Assembly (NCBI RefSeq): GCF_002312805.1
Contig: NZ_NMUA01000009.1
Coordinates: forward strand, 62,001-126,000
Length of the DNA stretch: 64,000 nucleotides
DNA from: Sphingobium sp. D43FB
GTDB lineage: Bacteria > Pseudomonadota > Alphaproteobacteria > Sphingomonadales > Sphingomonadaceae
Direction of reading: 5' to 3'
The notes beneath the pieces were generated by a model. The model ran no database searches. It was not told the DNA's origin and saw nothing but the letters and a program-made list of their open reading frames with translations. Positions 16,762 through 28,093 of this stretch are shown here, piece by piece (the first letter of the stretch is position 1; each line of letters opens with the position of its first letter). Both the position numbers and the translations under genes were made by a program.

Positions 16762-18630
16762 TCACTCCACCTTCGCGAATATCGCCATGATCGCCTCCAG
16801 CGCCGCCGGGCTTTCGATGGTCGCGGGCATGGCGATCCGCTCGCCCGCCGCGACCTGACGCAGCGCCGCGCGCAAAATCTTGCCCGACCGCGTCTTGGGC
16901 AGGGCACCGACGACATGCACATCCTTCAGAGCCGCCACCGGCCCCAGTTCGTCGCGCACCGCCTTGATGATCTCGGCCCCCAGCGCCGCCGCGTCCCACT
17001 CGCCTGTCCGCGCGACGACGAAGGCCATCGGCACCATGCCTTTCAACGCATCGTCCACGCCGATCACCGCGCATTCGGACACCAGCGGATGACAGGCGAC
17101 GATCTGCTCCATCTGCCCGGTCGACAGGCGGTGGCCCGCGACATTGATGATGTCGTCGGTGCGCCCCATGATGTTGACGAAGCCGTCGGCATCGACATGG
17201 CCCGCATCGCCCGTCTCATAATGGCCGGGGAAACCGGCAAAGGCCTTGGCGAAGCCCGCTTCATTGTTCCACAGCCCGGCATAGCAGCCCGGCGGCAGCG
17301 GCAGCGTCATGACCACATTGCCCGTCTCGCCGGGTGCAACGTCCACGCCGCCATCGTCCACCACGCGAAAGCCATAGCCCGGCACAGGAAAGCCCGCGCT
17401 GCCTGCCTTGCGCCGCGTATCGCCCAGGCCGAAACAGGTCGCAAGCGCGGGCCAGCCGAGTTCCGTCTGCCACCAATGGTCGATCACCGGCAGGTTGAGT
17501 TGCGCTTCGGCCCAATGGATCGTGTCCGGGTCCGCCCGCTCGCCCGCCAGGAACAGCGCGCGCAAATTACCCGTGCCGATCTGGCGGATATAGTCGCCCT
17601 CCGGGTCTTCCTTGCGCACCGCACGGATCGCGGTCGGCGCGGTGAAGAAGATGCGGACATCGTTGCGGACAATGGTCCGCCAAAATGTGCCCGCGTCCGG
17701 CGTGCCCACCGGCTTGCCTTCGAACAACAATGTCGTCGCGCCAGCCAGCAACGGCCCATAGGCGATATAGCTATGCCCCACGACCCAGCCGACATCGGAC
17801 GCCGCCCAGAAAACCTCGCCCGGACGGATGCCATAGATATGCGCCATGCTCCAGGCGATCGCCACCGCATGGCCGCCATTTTGCCGCACCACGCCCTTGG
17901 GCGTGCCGGTCGTGCCCGACGTATAGAGAATATAGAGCGGATGAGTCGCCTCCACCGGCACGCAATCGACCGGCTCCGCGTCGGCCAGCGTGTCGGCCCA
18001 ATCGAGGTCACGGCCCTCCTGCATGGGCGCGATCGCCTGCGGCCGTTGCAGCAGGATGACGCGTTCGATCCGGTGGGTCGCCATCTGCAGCGCCTTGTCC
18101 ACCAGGGGCTTGTACGGGATGACCTTGATGCCCTCGATCCCGCAGGATGCCGTCATCAGCAAGGCGGGCGTCGCATCGTCGATCCGCTTGGCAAGTTCAG
18201 GCGCGGCGAACCCGCCGAACACCACCGAATGAATCGCGCCGATCCGGGCGCAGGCCAGCATCGCGATCACAGCCTGCGGCACCATCGGCATATAGAGGAT
18301 GACCCGGTCGCCCTTGCCGACGCCCTGGTCCGCGATCATGCCAGCGGTGCGCGCCACCTCTTCCTGCAACTGCGCAAAGGTGAAGGTCAGGCGCGTGTCA
18401 GTCACCGGGCTTTCGTAGATCAGCGCCAGATCGTCGCCGCGCCCCGCCGCGACATGGCGGTCGACCGCATTATGGCATGTGTTCATCAGGCCGCCCGCAA
18501 ACCAGCCTTCGCCCTCGGTCCAGGCGCGCACCGGCGGCACCTGCCACTCGATCGCCTGCGCCGCGTCCAGCCAATAGGCTTCGCGATCGTCCTGACTGCG
18601 CATCTGTGCGTCGAAATAGGCCTGCGCCAT
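16762..18630 (-). CDS. prpE: Propionate--CoA ligase (PrpE-like acyl-CoA synthetase)
   Basis: ATP-dependent acyl-CoA synthetase that activates propionate or a related short acid. The 622-residue protein has the adenylate-forming motifs YTSGTTGTPKGVV, WWQTELGWP, YETGDAG and, at the end, KTRSGKILR with the catalytic, acetylatable Lys. The TEL...GW context rather than TETGG, and the overall resemblance, favour PrpE over Acs. I chose ATG 18630 (MAQAYFDAQ) because GAGAGG lies 5 bases upstream; two in-frame ATGs further up lack this. It belongs to a locus with a carboxylate-type transporter, a porin and acs. Confidence 0.9.
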   Translation of the reverse strand: MAQAYFDAQMRSQDDREAYWLDAAQAIEWQVPPVRAWTEGEGWFAGGLMNTCHNAVDRHVAAGRGDDLALIYESPVTDTRLTFTFAQLQEEVARTAGMIADQGVGKGDRVILYMPMVPQAVIAMLACARIGAIHSVVFGGFAAPELAKRIDDATPALLMTASCGIEGIKVIPYKPLVDKALQMATHRIERVILLQRPQAIAPMQEGRDLDWADTLADAEPVDCVPVEATHPLYILYTSGTTGTPKGVVRQNGGHAVAIAWSMAHIYGIRPGEVFWAASDVGWVVGHSYIAYGPLLAGATTLLFEGKPVGTPDAGTFWRTIVRNDVRIFFTAPTAIRAVRKEDPEGDYIRQIGTGNLRALFLAGERADPDTIHWAEAQLNLPVIDHWWQTELGWPALATCFGLGDTRRKAGSAGFPVPGYGFRVVDDGGVDVAPGETGNVVMTLPLPPGCYAGLWNNEAGFAKAFAGFPGHYETGDAGHVDADGFVNIMGRTDDIINVAGHRLSTGQMEQIVACHPLVSECAVIGVDDALKGMVPMAFVVARTGEWDAAALGAEIIKAVRDELGPVAALKDVHVVGALPKTRSGKILRAALRQVAAGERIAMPATIESPAALEAIMAIFAKVE

Positions 18631-18723
18631 GATATCCTCTCCCATGTTGGAAATAATCATGCGGCAACGCTATAGGAAAGGCCATTCGACATTAGTCGGG
18701 TGGATTGTACGAGACATAAAATA

Positions 18724-18751
18724 AGGGCGGCCTCCTATTGGCGGCCGCCCT
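18724..18751 (-). terminator. Rho-independent terminator after the MHS transporter
   Basis: AGGGCGGCC (18724-18732) and GGCCGCCCT (18743-18751) form a 9-base stem with a 10-base loop. On the minus strand it is followed by a T-rich tract. It lies just past the stop of the transporter gene and separates it from the prpE-like gene. Confidence 0.75.
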
Positions 18752-18777
18752 CTCAACCATTGTACGGGTCGCTGTAC

Positions 18778-20448
18778 TTAGTCGTCGATATTGCGCTTGA
18801 ACGTCTCCGGCAGGAACAGCAAGCCGATGACCACTGTCGCCGCTGCGACGACCACCGGATACCATAGACCGTAATAGATGTTCCCTGTCGCCGCGACCAT
18901 GGCGAAGGCCGTCGTTGGCAGGAAGCCGCCGAACCAGCCATTGCCGATATGATAGGGCAGCGACATTGACGTGTAGCGGATGCGGCTGGGGAAGAGTTCC
19001 ACCAGCATCGCCGCGATCGGCCCATAGACCATCGTCACCAGCATCGCGAGCGCCCACAGGATCGCCACGACCGCGACCTTGTTGATCTTCGCGGTGTCCG
19101 CCTTGGCCGGATAGCCCGCATCGACCAGTCCTGCCTGCAACTGCGCCTGATAGGCCGCGATCGCCGCTTTCTTGTCCGGCCCCGCCAGCGTGGCGGCATC
19201 GGGCGCGGTCAGGCTGACGCTGCCGATCCTGACCACCGCAGGCGTGCCTGCAGCGGCTTCGACATTGTCATAGCTGACCCCGGTCTTGGCCATATAGGTC
19301 TTGGCGACGTCGCAGCTCGATGTGTCGAACTTGTTCTTGCCGACCGGATCGAACTGGAACGAACATTCGGGCTTATAGGCGACGATCGTCACAGGCGCGG
19401 AGGTCTGCGCCGCGGCCAGCGCCGGGTTGGCCGCATTGGTCAGTGCCCCGAACAGCGGGAAGTAGGTCATCGCTGCAAGCGCACAACCGCCAAGGATAAT
19501 CGGCTTGCGGCCGATCTTGTCGGACAGCCAGCCGAAGAAGACGAAGAAGGGGGTAGCCAGCGCCAGCGCGATGGCGATCAGGATATTGGCCGTCGCCCCA
19601 TCCACCCGCAACGTCTTTTCCAGGAAGAACAGCGCATAGAATTGCCCGGCATACCAGACCACCGCCTGACCCATGACCGCACCCAGCAGCGCGATGATGA
19701 CCCAGCGCAGATTGCCCCATTTGCCGAACGCTTCGGTCAGCGGTGCCTTCGACGTGGTGCCTTCGTCCTTCATCTTCTGGAAGACGGGGCTTTCGTTGAG
19801 CTGCAGGCGGATCCACATCGACACGCCGAGCAGGAAGATCGAGATCAGGAACGGCAGGCGCCAGCCCCAGGCGGCGAAGGCTTCCTCACCCAGCGCGAAG
19901 CGGAAGCCGATGACCACCAGCAGCGCGGCGAACAGCCCGAAGGTCGCCGTGGTCTGAATCCAGCTGGTATAGAGGCCGCGTTTGCCCTCCGGCGCATGTT
20001 CGGCGACATAGGTTGCCGCCCCGCCATATTCGCCACCCAGTGCCAGGCCTTGGGCCAGACGCAGGACCAGCAGGATGACCGGCGCTGCCACGCCGATGCT
20101 GGCATAGTTGGGCAGGATGCCGACCGCGAAGGTCGACAGGCCCATAATGCCCATGGTGACCAGAAACGTATTCTTGCGCCCGACCATGTCGCCGATCCGC
20201 CCGAACACGATCGCGCCGAACGGCCGCACCGCAAAACCGGCGGCAAAGGCGGCGAGGGCAAAGATGAACCCGGTCGTCTCGTTCACGCCGGAGAAGAATT
20301 GCGCCGAGATATAGGTCGCCAGCAGGCCGTAAAGATAGAAGTCATACCATTCGAACACCGTGCCCAGCGATGACGCGGCAATGACGAGCTTCTCATTCTG
20401 CCCCGTCACGCTGCGCTTTGGCTGGCCGTCGTCATATGTTGTCGCCAT
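18778..20448 (-). CDS. MHS-family MFS transporter with a large periplasmic insertion
   Basis: 556-residue metabolite:H+ symporter of the major facilitator superfamily. The family motifs GTVFEWYDFYLYG and RPFGAIVFGRIGDMVGRK (loop 2-3) and GGEYGGAATYVAEHAP are clear. It has about 12 helices. Between helices 8 or 9 and the C-terminal half lies an extra loop of ~115 residues (about 336-452) with two Cys (near 362 and 378) that could pair outside the membrane. Neighbours (porin 12 bases upstream in the same direction, prpE-like, acs) suggest acetate, propionate or another short carboxylate as substrate; this is inference. Confidence 0.9.
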   Translation of the reverse strand: MATTYDDGQPKRSVTGQNEKLVIAASSLGTVFEWYDFYLYGLLATYISAQFFSGVNETTGFIFALAAFAAGFAVRPFGAIVFGRIGDMVGRKNTFLVTMGIMGLSTFAVGILPNYASIGVAAPVILLVLRLAQGLALGGEYGGAATYVAEHAPEGKRGLYTSWIQTTATFGLFAALLVVIGFRFALGEEAFAAWGWRLPFLISIFLLGVSMWIRLQLNESPVFQKMKDEGTTSKAPLTEAFGKWGNLRWVIIALLGAVMGQAVVWYAGQFYALFFLEKTLRVDGATANILIAIALALATPFFVFFGWLSDKIGRKPIILGGCALAAMTYFPLFGALTNAANPALAAAQTSAPVTIVAYKPECSFQFDPVGKNKFDTSSCDVAKTYMAKTGVSYDNVEAAAGTPAVVRIGSVSLTAPDAATLAGPDKKAAIAAYQAQLQAGLVDAGYPAKADTAKINKVAVVAILWALAMLVTMVYGPIAAMLVELFPSRIRYTSMSLPYHIGNGWFGGFLPTTAFAMVAATGNIYYGLWYPVVVAAATVVIGLLFLPETFKRNIDD

Positions 20449-20460
20449 CTGCCCTCTCCC

Positions 20461-21843
20461 TTAAAAAGTATATTTCGCGGCCATCTCGACACGGTCCATC
20501 TGGCCCTTCAGGCCACTGACGACTTCCCGCTGAGCATGACGATATTCGATCCCGAAATCCAGATTCTTGACCGGCGACCAGAACAGGTTGCCGGCCAGGC
20601 TGTAGGCCGCCTTGTTGGCCAGATCCGGCAGCAGGATGCCGCCGGGATAGTCGGCATGCTGGTATCCGACCATGAAGGTCGACCGGATCGTCGGCGTCCA
20701 GCCAAGCTTGAGCGCCGCAAAGCCAGCGACATTGTCGAGCACATGCAACTGGTTGCCGATGGCGCTGTCATAGATGGCGTCGGGCGCATAGCCGACCGTG
20801 AAGTAGCGGCCCATGCCATGGCCATAGGTGGCCAGGAAGCGCAGGTCATGCCGCCCGTCCGGCCCGAACGGAATCTTGCCGCCCGTCGTGATGCCCCAGC
20901 CCATCGCCGTGTCGCCGACGCCATTGTTGCGCACCGACAATTGCCGCACCAGCCCGGCGACATGCAGTTCGCCGATCGCGCCCTTATAGGCGAGCTTGGC
21001 GACCAGGTCGGGGATGCGATCCTGGTCATTGTCGACCAGGGCAGGGGCGGTCGTCGTCTCAGTCTCGGTCTGCGGATTTTCCGCCGCCAGATAGAGGTCG
21101 AAGCCGCCGCCCAGCGGCTGCTTATATTGGACCATCATCTGCCGCACGAAGATCGCGCCGTCCATCGGCCCCACGAAATCCGTGGTTTCGGGCAGATGGC
21201 CGGGATTCTGGAAGGTCGTCCATTCCTGCCCGATCAGCCAGTTGCCATAGCTGATGAAGCCCCGGCGGAAGGTCGGCGTATAGGGGTTGGTCGCCCGCTG
21301 CGCGCCCAGCGGCGCGGCCGCCAGTGCGAAGTCGAACTCGACCACGCTCTTAATCTCCTTGCCGCCCAGCGGCGTGGAGGTGCTGAACGACAGCCGCGTC
21401 TGGCGCGCATGGCCGATGATGTCGCGGCTGCTCTGACCACCCACCGGAATTTGTTGTGGCAGGTAGAATTCCTTGCCCAGCGATCCGCCCGGCACCGCGC
21501 CATCGTCATAGCGCGTCGCGCTGCCGACGACCTTGACGAAACCGCCCAGCTTGAAGGTGGTGGCCCCGACCTTGAAGCCGTCTGACGCTGGCTTGGCTTC
21601 CAGCGCGGCCACCCGGCTGTCGGCCTTCTGCGCGATCTGCGTCGATGTCTGTTGTTCGGCGCGCGCCTGCGTCAACTCGCTGCGCAGCGCTGATACGGCG
21701 GCTTCCAGCTGGTTGAGCCGCGCTTCCAGCTCGGCCTCGCGCGCCGTCTGCGCCATGGCACCAGGGGCGTTGACGATAGCCACCGCCATCGCGCCCATCG
21801 CAATCCCACGCCTCAGATTTATGAATGCGCTATTCGTCATCAT
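20461..21843 (-). CDS. DcaP-like outer-membrane porin
   Basis: 460-residue outer-membrane protein with a signal peptide ending near AMAQ (residue ~32). A predicted coiled coil (about 36-85) of the trimeric DcaP type follows, then a beta-barrel with alternating aromatic strands ending in the outer-membrane signature KYTF. DcaP porins pass negatively charged carboxylates. It is followed 12 bases on by the MHS transporter, giving an outer- and inner-membrane uptake pair. GAGAGG precedes two adjacent ATGs; the second (21840) has the better spacing and is equally likely. Confidence 0.87.
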   Translation of the reverse strand: MMTNSAFINLRRGIAMGAMAVAIVNAPGAMAQTAREAELEARLNQLEAAVSALRSELTQARAEQQTSTQIAQKADSRVAALEAKPASDGFKVGATTFKLGGFVKVVGSATRYDDGAVPGGSLGKEFYLPQQIPVGGQSSRDIIGHARQTRLSFSTSTPLGGKEIKSVVEFDFALAAAPLGAQRATNPYTPTFRRGFISYGNWLIGQEWTTFQNPGHLPETTDFVGPMDGAIFVRQMMVQYKQPLGGGFDLYLAAENPQTETETTTAPALVDNDQDRIPDLVAKLAYKGAIGELHVAGLVRQLSVRNNGVGDTAMGWGITTGGKIPFGPDGRHDLRFLATYGHGMGRYFTVGYAPDAIYDSAIGNQLHVLDNVAGFAALKLGWTPTIRSTFMVGYQHADYPGGILLPDLANKAAYSLAGNLFWSPVKNLDFGIEYRHAQREVVSGLKGQMDRVEMAAKYTF

Positions 21844-22034
21844 TCATCCTCTCCCCGCCGGTCGCCCCTTTCTGCGAAGGGGTGTGGCGATCCGGCCATG
21901 CTTGCATCATGCGGGTCGGGGCAGGGGGAGGATAAGGCGGACCATGGTCGCAAGTCCCTCCAACTTTGGTCGAGGATGCTGCATGGGTCTGGCTTCGTTA
22001 GGCTAGTGCGAAAGAGTTTGGAGAGGCCAAAACC

Positions 22035-23978
<1,944 letters not shown>

Positions 23979-24082
23979 GCCGCTTGCCGGGCTAGGGGAC
24001 AACCCCTATTTGCATCGCTGCCCAATGCAGGGCAGGATGGCGGCGGAGAGGGAAGGATAAGCCAACGGCAATAGGCACCATC

Positions 24083-24694
24083 TTGGTGGCAGACGATCAT
24101 CCGCTCTTCCGTCAGGCTTTGGTCATGGCGGCCTCCAACGTCGCGCCCGACGCGCGCATCATGGAGGCGGCGACGCTCGACCGCGCGGTGGAAACCGCCA
24201 CAGCCGCCAGCGACTTGCTGCTCATCCTGCTCGACCTTAAAATGCCGGGATCGGCGGGCTTTTCCGGCGTGGCGCTGCTCCATGCCGAACGCCCCTCGGT
24301 CCCCATCCTCGTCATTTCCAGCGCCGACGCGCAGATCGCCGCCGCCGAAGCGCGCCGCTATGGCGCGGTCGGCTTCATCGGCAAGGATCAGGATCTAAGC
24401 GTCATCGAAGACGCCATCGCCGCCGCCTTGGCGGGTGAAACCCCCGCCGTCGCGCCCCTGATGCCCGATGAGGTGGATGAGATGGCCGGCAAGGTCGCCT
24501 CGCTGACGCCGACCCAATTGCGCGTCCTGCTCGGCGTGCTGGACGGCCAACTCAACAAGCAGATCGCCTGGGAACTGGGGGTCGCCGAATCCACGATCAA
24601 GTCGCACATGACGACGGTCCTCGCCAAACTCGGCGTCCAGAACCGCACCCAGGCGGCGCTCGCGGCTCGCGCGCTGGGATTAGGGAACCGCTGA
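24083..24694 (+). CDS. CrbR/ErdR-like response regulator (NarL/LuxR type)
   Basis: Receiver plus LuxR-type DNA-binding domain. ADDHPLFRQ holds the acidic pocket, LLDLKMPG the phospho-acceptor Asp, VISSADA the Ser switch, and GFIGKDQ the Lys. The HTH is near LNKQIAWELGVAESTIKSH. In gamma-proteobacteria CrbR/ErdR activates acs, which lies directly upstream here, and the cognate-type kinase CrbS faces it with overlapping 3' ends. The start is uncertain: TTG 24083 leaves the first strand truncated. GGAAGGA at 24051-24057 instead points to an ACG at 24065, which would give TAIGTILVADDH. Confidence 0.88.
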   Translation: MVADDHPLFRQALVMAASNVAPDARIMEAATLDRAVETATAASDLLLILLDLKMPGSAGFSGVALLHAERPSVPILVISSADAQIAAAEARRYGAVGFIGKDQDLSVIEDAIAAALAGETPAVAPLMPDEVDEMAGKVASLTPTQLRVLLGVLDGQLNKQIAWELGVAESTIKSHMTTVLAKLGVQNRTQAALAARALGLGNR

Positions 24695-27600
24695 CCCACC
24701 AGCGCCGCGCCGCGCCACGTCTGCGATCCAGTGTTCCAGCACCGCCGCCGCCAAAGGCTTGGCGAGCAACGGAATATCCCGTTCGGCGAGGCGCGCCAGC
24801 ATCGCTTCGCTACGCTCGGCCGTCACCAGCGCTACCGCGAGCCCCGGCGACCGATCGCGCAGCGCGTCGATCAAGTCGATGCCATCGCGCGCCGTGCCCA
24901 GCGCGAAATCAACCAAAGCGCCATCAAATGGCCCGCTGGCCGCCAACGCCTCGCTTTCCGTCGCCGCCACCACACAGTCATGTCCCATGCTTTCCAAAGC
25001 CGCCTGCATCGCCGCGCGATTGGCCGGGTCATCGTCCACGACCAACAGGCGCAGGCCTGTCGTCGGCGCTAGCACCGCCGCCGCTACGGTTGCCGCCGCT
25101 ACCGGCGACGCTTCCGCCAGCGGCAGGCTGATCGCAAAGCAACTCCCCTTGCCGGGCCAGGATCGTACCGCCACTGTCCCGCCGATCAAAGCGGCCGATC
25201 GCTCCACGATCGCCAGCCCCAGCCCGATGCCGCTCTCGCTCCCCTGACCCAGCCGCTCGAACTCGCGGAAGATCAGCGCCAGCTTGTCGGGCGCAATGCC
25301 GATCCCGCTATCCCATATCTCGATGCGCACCGCCGCACCCCGCCGTCGCACGGCAACGAGGATGCGGCCCTGGTCGGTATAACGGATGGCGTTGGACAGG
25401 AAATTCTGGACGATCGACCGCAATAGGCTCCGATCCGTCTCGACCCAACCATCCCCCGGACCAACCCGCAACAAAAGTCCCTTTTCCGCGGCCAGCGGCT
25501 GAAAACTCTCGGCAAGATCAGCCAGCATCGGCCGCACGGCAAAGCGGGTCGGCTGCGGCTTTACCCCGCCCGCATCCAGCTTCGATATGTCGAGCAAGGC
25601 GCGCAACAGGTCGTTCGCCCCCTCGATCGATCGATCGAGCCGCGATAGCATCGCCCGCTCCGGCTCCCCCAGTCGCCGCCGCAAGGCTGACGAAAATAGC
25701 ATCGCGGCATGGAGCGGTTGCAGCAGGTCGTGGCTCGCCGCCGCCAGGAAGCGGGTCTTGTCCGCCATCGCCGCCGCGAGCTTCACATTGACTTCGCTCA
25801 GCTCCGCTGTCCGCGCCGCCACCGCTTGCTCCAGGTCGCGCCGCGCCGTCTCGGTCGCTGCCCGCGCCTGCGCTTCGACCGTGATGTCGGTGAAGGACAT
25901 GACATAGCCGCCATCGGGCATCGGCCCGCCCACCGTCTTGATCCAGCGGCCATCGGCGCGATGTCGCTCGAACGCATGCTGGCGACGGCTGCGCATATGC
26001 GCCAGCCGCCGGGCGACATGATCCTCCACTTCGCCCGGACCGCAATCGCCGCGCTCGGCGTTGAAGCGGATCAGATCGGCGACCGGCACGCCGCCCCGGA
26101 TCAGGCCGGGGGGATAGTCGAACAGGTCGAGATAGCGGCTGTTCCACGCCACCAGCCGCAGGTCGCGATCGACCACGCTGACGCCCACATCGATATTTTC
26201 CAGCGTCGCCGCCAGCAGACCTTGCGAAAAATGCAGCGATTGCCCCGATGCGTCCAGCACCTTGGCAATCTGCGCAAAGCCCATGCCCTGGCCGGAAATG
26301 GCCGACGCCATGATGGCCCGTGCCGACGACGCCCCGACCACACTGCTGATCAAGCGCTCGGCCGCGCGCGCGCTGGCCCGATCGATCGGCGCATCACTGC
26401 CTTCGGTCGCGCCGAACGCCTCGATCATCGCCTCCGCGCCGACGAAGCGGGTTACGAGATCACCCAGCGCCGCCATCGTCGTGACCGGCGCGATGCCGCG
26501 TTGCCGGACCAACCGTACCGTCCCGACGCTCCGCACCGACACCAACAGGAACGCCAGCAAATTGCCGCCCAGGCTGATGAGCGTTCCGGCCGTCACTGCG
26601 CTGATGCCGCGCCAGGCGGGCGGAGTGATCGTCTCGCTGCCGATTGCGGGCAGGAATAGAATGACGAACCACAGCGCAAAGCCAGTCAGCAGCCCCGCCT
26701 TGCCCGCCAGCGGATCATTATGCGGCCGATAGACGGCGCAGATCAGCGCAGGCGCGCATTGGGCGATCGCGACGAAGGCGACCAGGCCGACCGAGGCCAA
26801 TTGCGTGGTGGACGGCAGCGCCAGCGCATAGAGCACCGCCGCGCCGATCAACGCGATGATCGCGCCGCGCCGTATCCACAACAACCGCTCGCCCAAATGG
26901 GAATCTTCGGTCGATCGCCGCAACAGCACCGGCGCGAACAGATCATTGGAGATCATGCTCGAAATTGCGACAATTTCGGTGACCACCATCGCCAGCGCTG
27001 CTGACACGCCACCCAGAAAGACGAGCAAGGCCAGGCCGCGATAGCCGAAATCCTGCGGCAGGCTCAGCACGAACAGGTCGGGCGTCGCCCCTTGGCCGAC
27101 CAGCGCTATGCCTGCCGCAGCGATCGGCAGGACCGCCAGCACCGTCACCAACAGATAGGCGACGAAGCCCCACCGCGCCGTTAATATATCGTCGGGCGTG
27201 CGCGATTCCGTGACACTGATGAAGAAATGTCGGGGCAGGCAGATGATCGTCAGCACCGACAACAAAGTGGTGACGGCGAAATTCACGTCCAGCCGGGCGG
27301 GCGCAAATCCGCTGCGAAAGGTCGCCATGCCATCGGCGATCCGATCGACAGGGGCGGTCCACAACAGCCAGACCGCCAGCCCCGCAACCAACAGCAACGC
27401 GACCAGCTTGAACAGCGATTCGAACGCGACGGCGAACAATATCGCCTCATTCTGCCCCGCCACCTGATAGCGCCGCGCACCAAAGGCGATGGCGAACAGC
27501 GCCAGGGCCGCCGCCGCCACGGCCAGCGGCGCGGTCCGTTGGGTGATCCCCGATACCAGCGCGAAACTCAGCGACACCGACCGCAATTGCAGCGCGATAT

Positions 27601-28003
27601 AGGGAATGGTCCCGAACAGCAGGATCAGCGTCACCAGCGCCGCCACCGTGCGGCTCTTGCCAAAGCGCGATCCGATGAAGTCGGAAATGGACGTAGCGCC
27701 ATCCTCCTGCACCTCGGCGTTCAGTCGGCGCAGGAACGGCCCGCCCGCGATCATCAGCAGGATCGGTCCCAGATAGATCGGCAGATAGCTCCAGCCCCCG
27801 GTCGCCGCCGTGCCCACAGCACCGAAATAGGTCCAGCTGGTGCAATAGACCCCCAGCGCCAGCGTGTAGGCATGGATGCGCCATCGCGATTGGCGCAGCC
27901 GATGGCGATGCACATGCGCGAACGCCGTCCCCCCGAACAGCAGGGCGACATAGGCGAGGGCGATGAGCAATTGAGCAGATATGGCGATGCTCCCCCGGTC
28001 CAC
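24680..28003 (-). CDS. CrbS-like hybrid histidine kinase with SLC5/PutP transporter domain
   Basis: About 1107 residues in four parts. First comes a sodium:solute-symporter-like membrane domain of ~13 helices (about 1-500). A PAS-like module follows (about 590-700, LLAATLENIDVGVSVVDRD). The kinase core has ASHDLLQP with the phospho-His near 757, the N-box NFLSNAIRY, DSGIGIAP and GIGLGLAIV. A C-terminal receiver has LLVVDDDP and Asp near 1030 in LVDFALG. This architecture is that of CrbS/CbrA-type kinases, which couple solute sensing to acs expression through CrbR. The GTG at 28003 is my choice; an in-frame TTG at 28039 has no better ribosome site. The 3' end overlaps the response regulator by 15 bases. 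Confidence 0.9.
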   Translation of the reverse strand: MDRGSIAISAQLLIALAYVALLFGGTAFAHVHRHRLRQSRWRIHAYTLALGVYCTSWTYFGAVGTAATGGWSYLPIYLGPILLMIAGGPFLRRLNAEVQEDGATSISDFIGSRFGKSRTVAALVTLILLFGTIPYIALQLRSVSLSFALVSGITQRTAPLAVAAAALALFAIAFGARRYQVAGQNEAILFAVAFESLFKLVALLLVAGLAVWLLWTAPVDRIADGMATFRSGFAPARLDVNFAVTTLLSVLTIICLPRHFFISVTESRTPDDILTARWGFVAYLLVTVLAVLPIAAAGIALVGQGATPDLFVLSLPQDFGYRGLALLVFLGGVSAALAMVVTEIVAISSMISNDLFAPVLLRRSTEDSHLGERLLWIRRGAIIALIGAAVLYALALPSTTQLASVGLVAFVAIAQCAPALICAVYRPHNDPLAGKAGLLTGFALWFVILFLPAIGSETITPPAWRGISAVTAGTLISLGGNLLAFLLVSVRSVGTVRLVRQRGIAPVTTMAALGDLVTRFVGAEAMIEAFGATEGSDAPIDRASARAAERLISSVVGASSARAIMASAISGQGMGFAQIAKVLDASGQSLHFSQGLLAATLENIDVGVSVVDRDLRLVAWNSRYLDLFDYPPGLIRGGVPVADLIRFNAERGDCGPGEVEDHVARRLAHMRSRRQHAFERHRADGRWIKTVGGPMPDGGYVMSFTDITVEAQARAATETARRDLEQAVAARTAELSEVNVKLAAAMADKTRFLAAASHDLLQPLHAAMLFSSALRRRLGEPERAMLSRLDRSIEGANDLLRALLDISKLDAGGVKPQPTRFAVRPMLADLAESFQPLAAEKGLLLRVGPGDGWVETDRSLLRSIVQNFLSNAIRYTDQGRILVAVRRRGAAVRIEIWDSGIGIAPDKLALIFREFERLGQGSESGIGLGLAIVERSAALIGGTVAVRSWPGKGSCFAISLPLAEASPVAAATVAAAVLAPTTGLRLLVVDDDPANRAAMQAALESMGHDCVVAATESEALAASGPFDGALVDFALGTARDGIDLIDALRDRSPGLAVALVTAERSEAMLARLAERDIPLLAKPLAAAVLEHWIADVARRGAGGSAVP

Positions 28004-28093
28004 GACAGTCAGGTCACCGGCATAGGCGTCTGCGCGCAAACGCGCCAGTTGGCTGCGATCTTGCGGTTAACGAAAAAATAAAGGGAAACTGCG

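Noticed and set aside
16915..18675. A 586-residue plus-strand frame over the prpE-like gene
   Set aside because: Antisense shadow; the minus-strand synthetase has all adenylation motifs.
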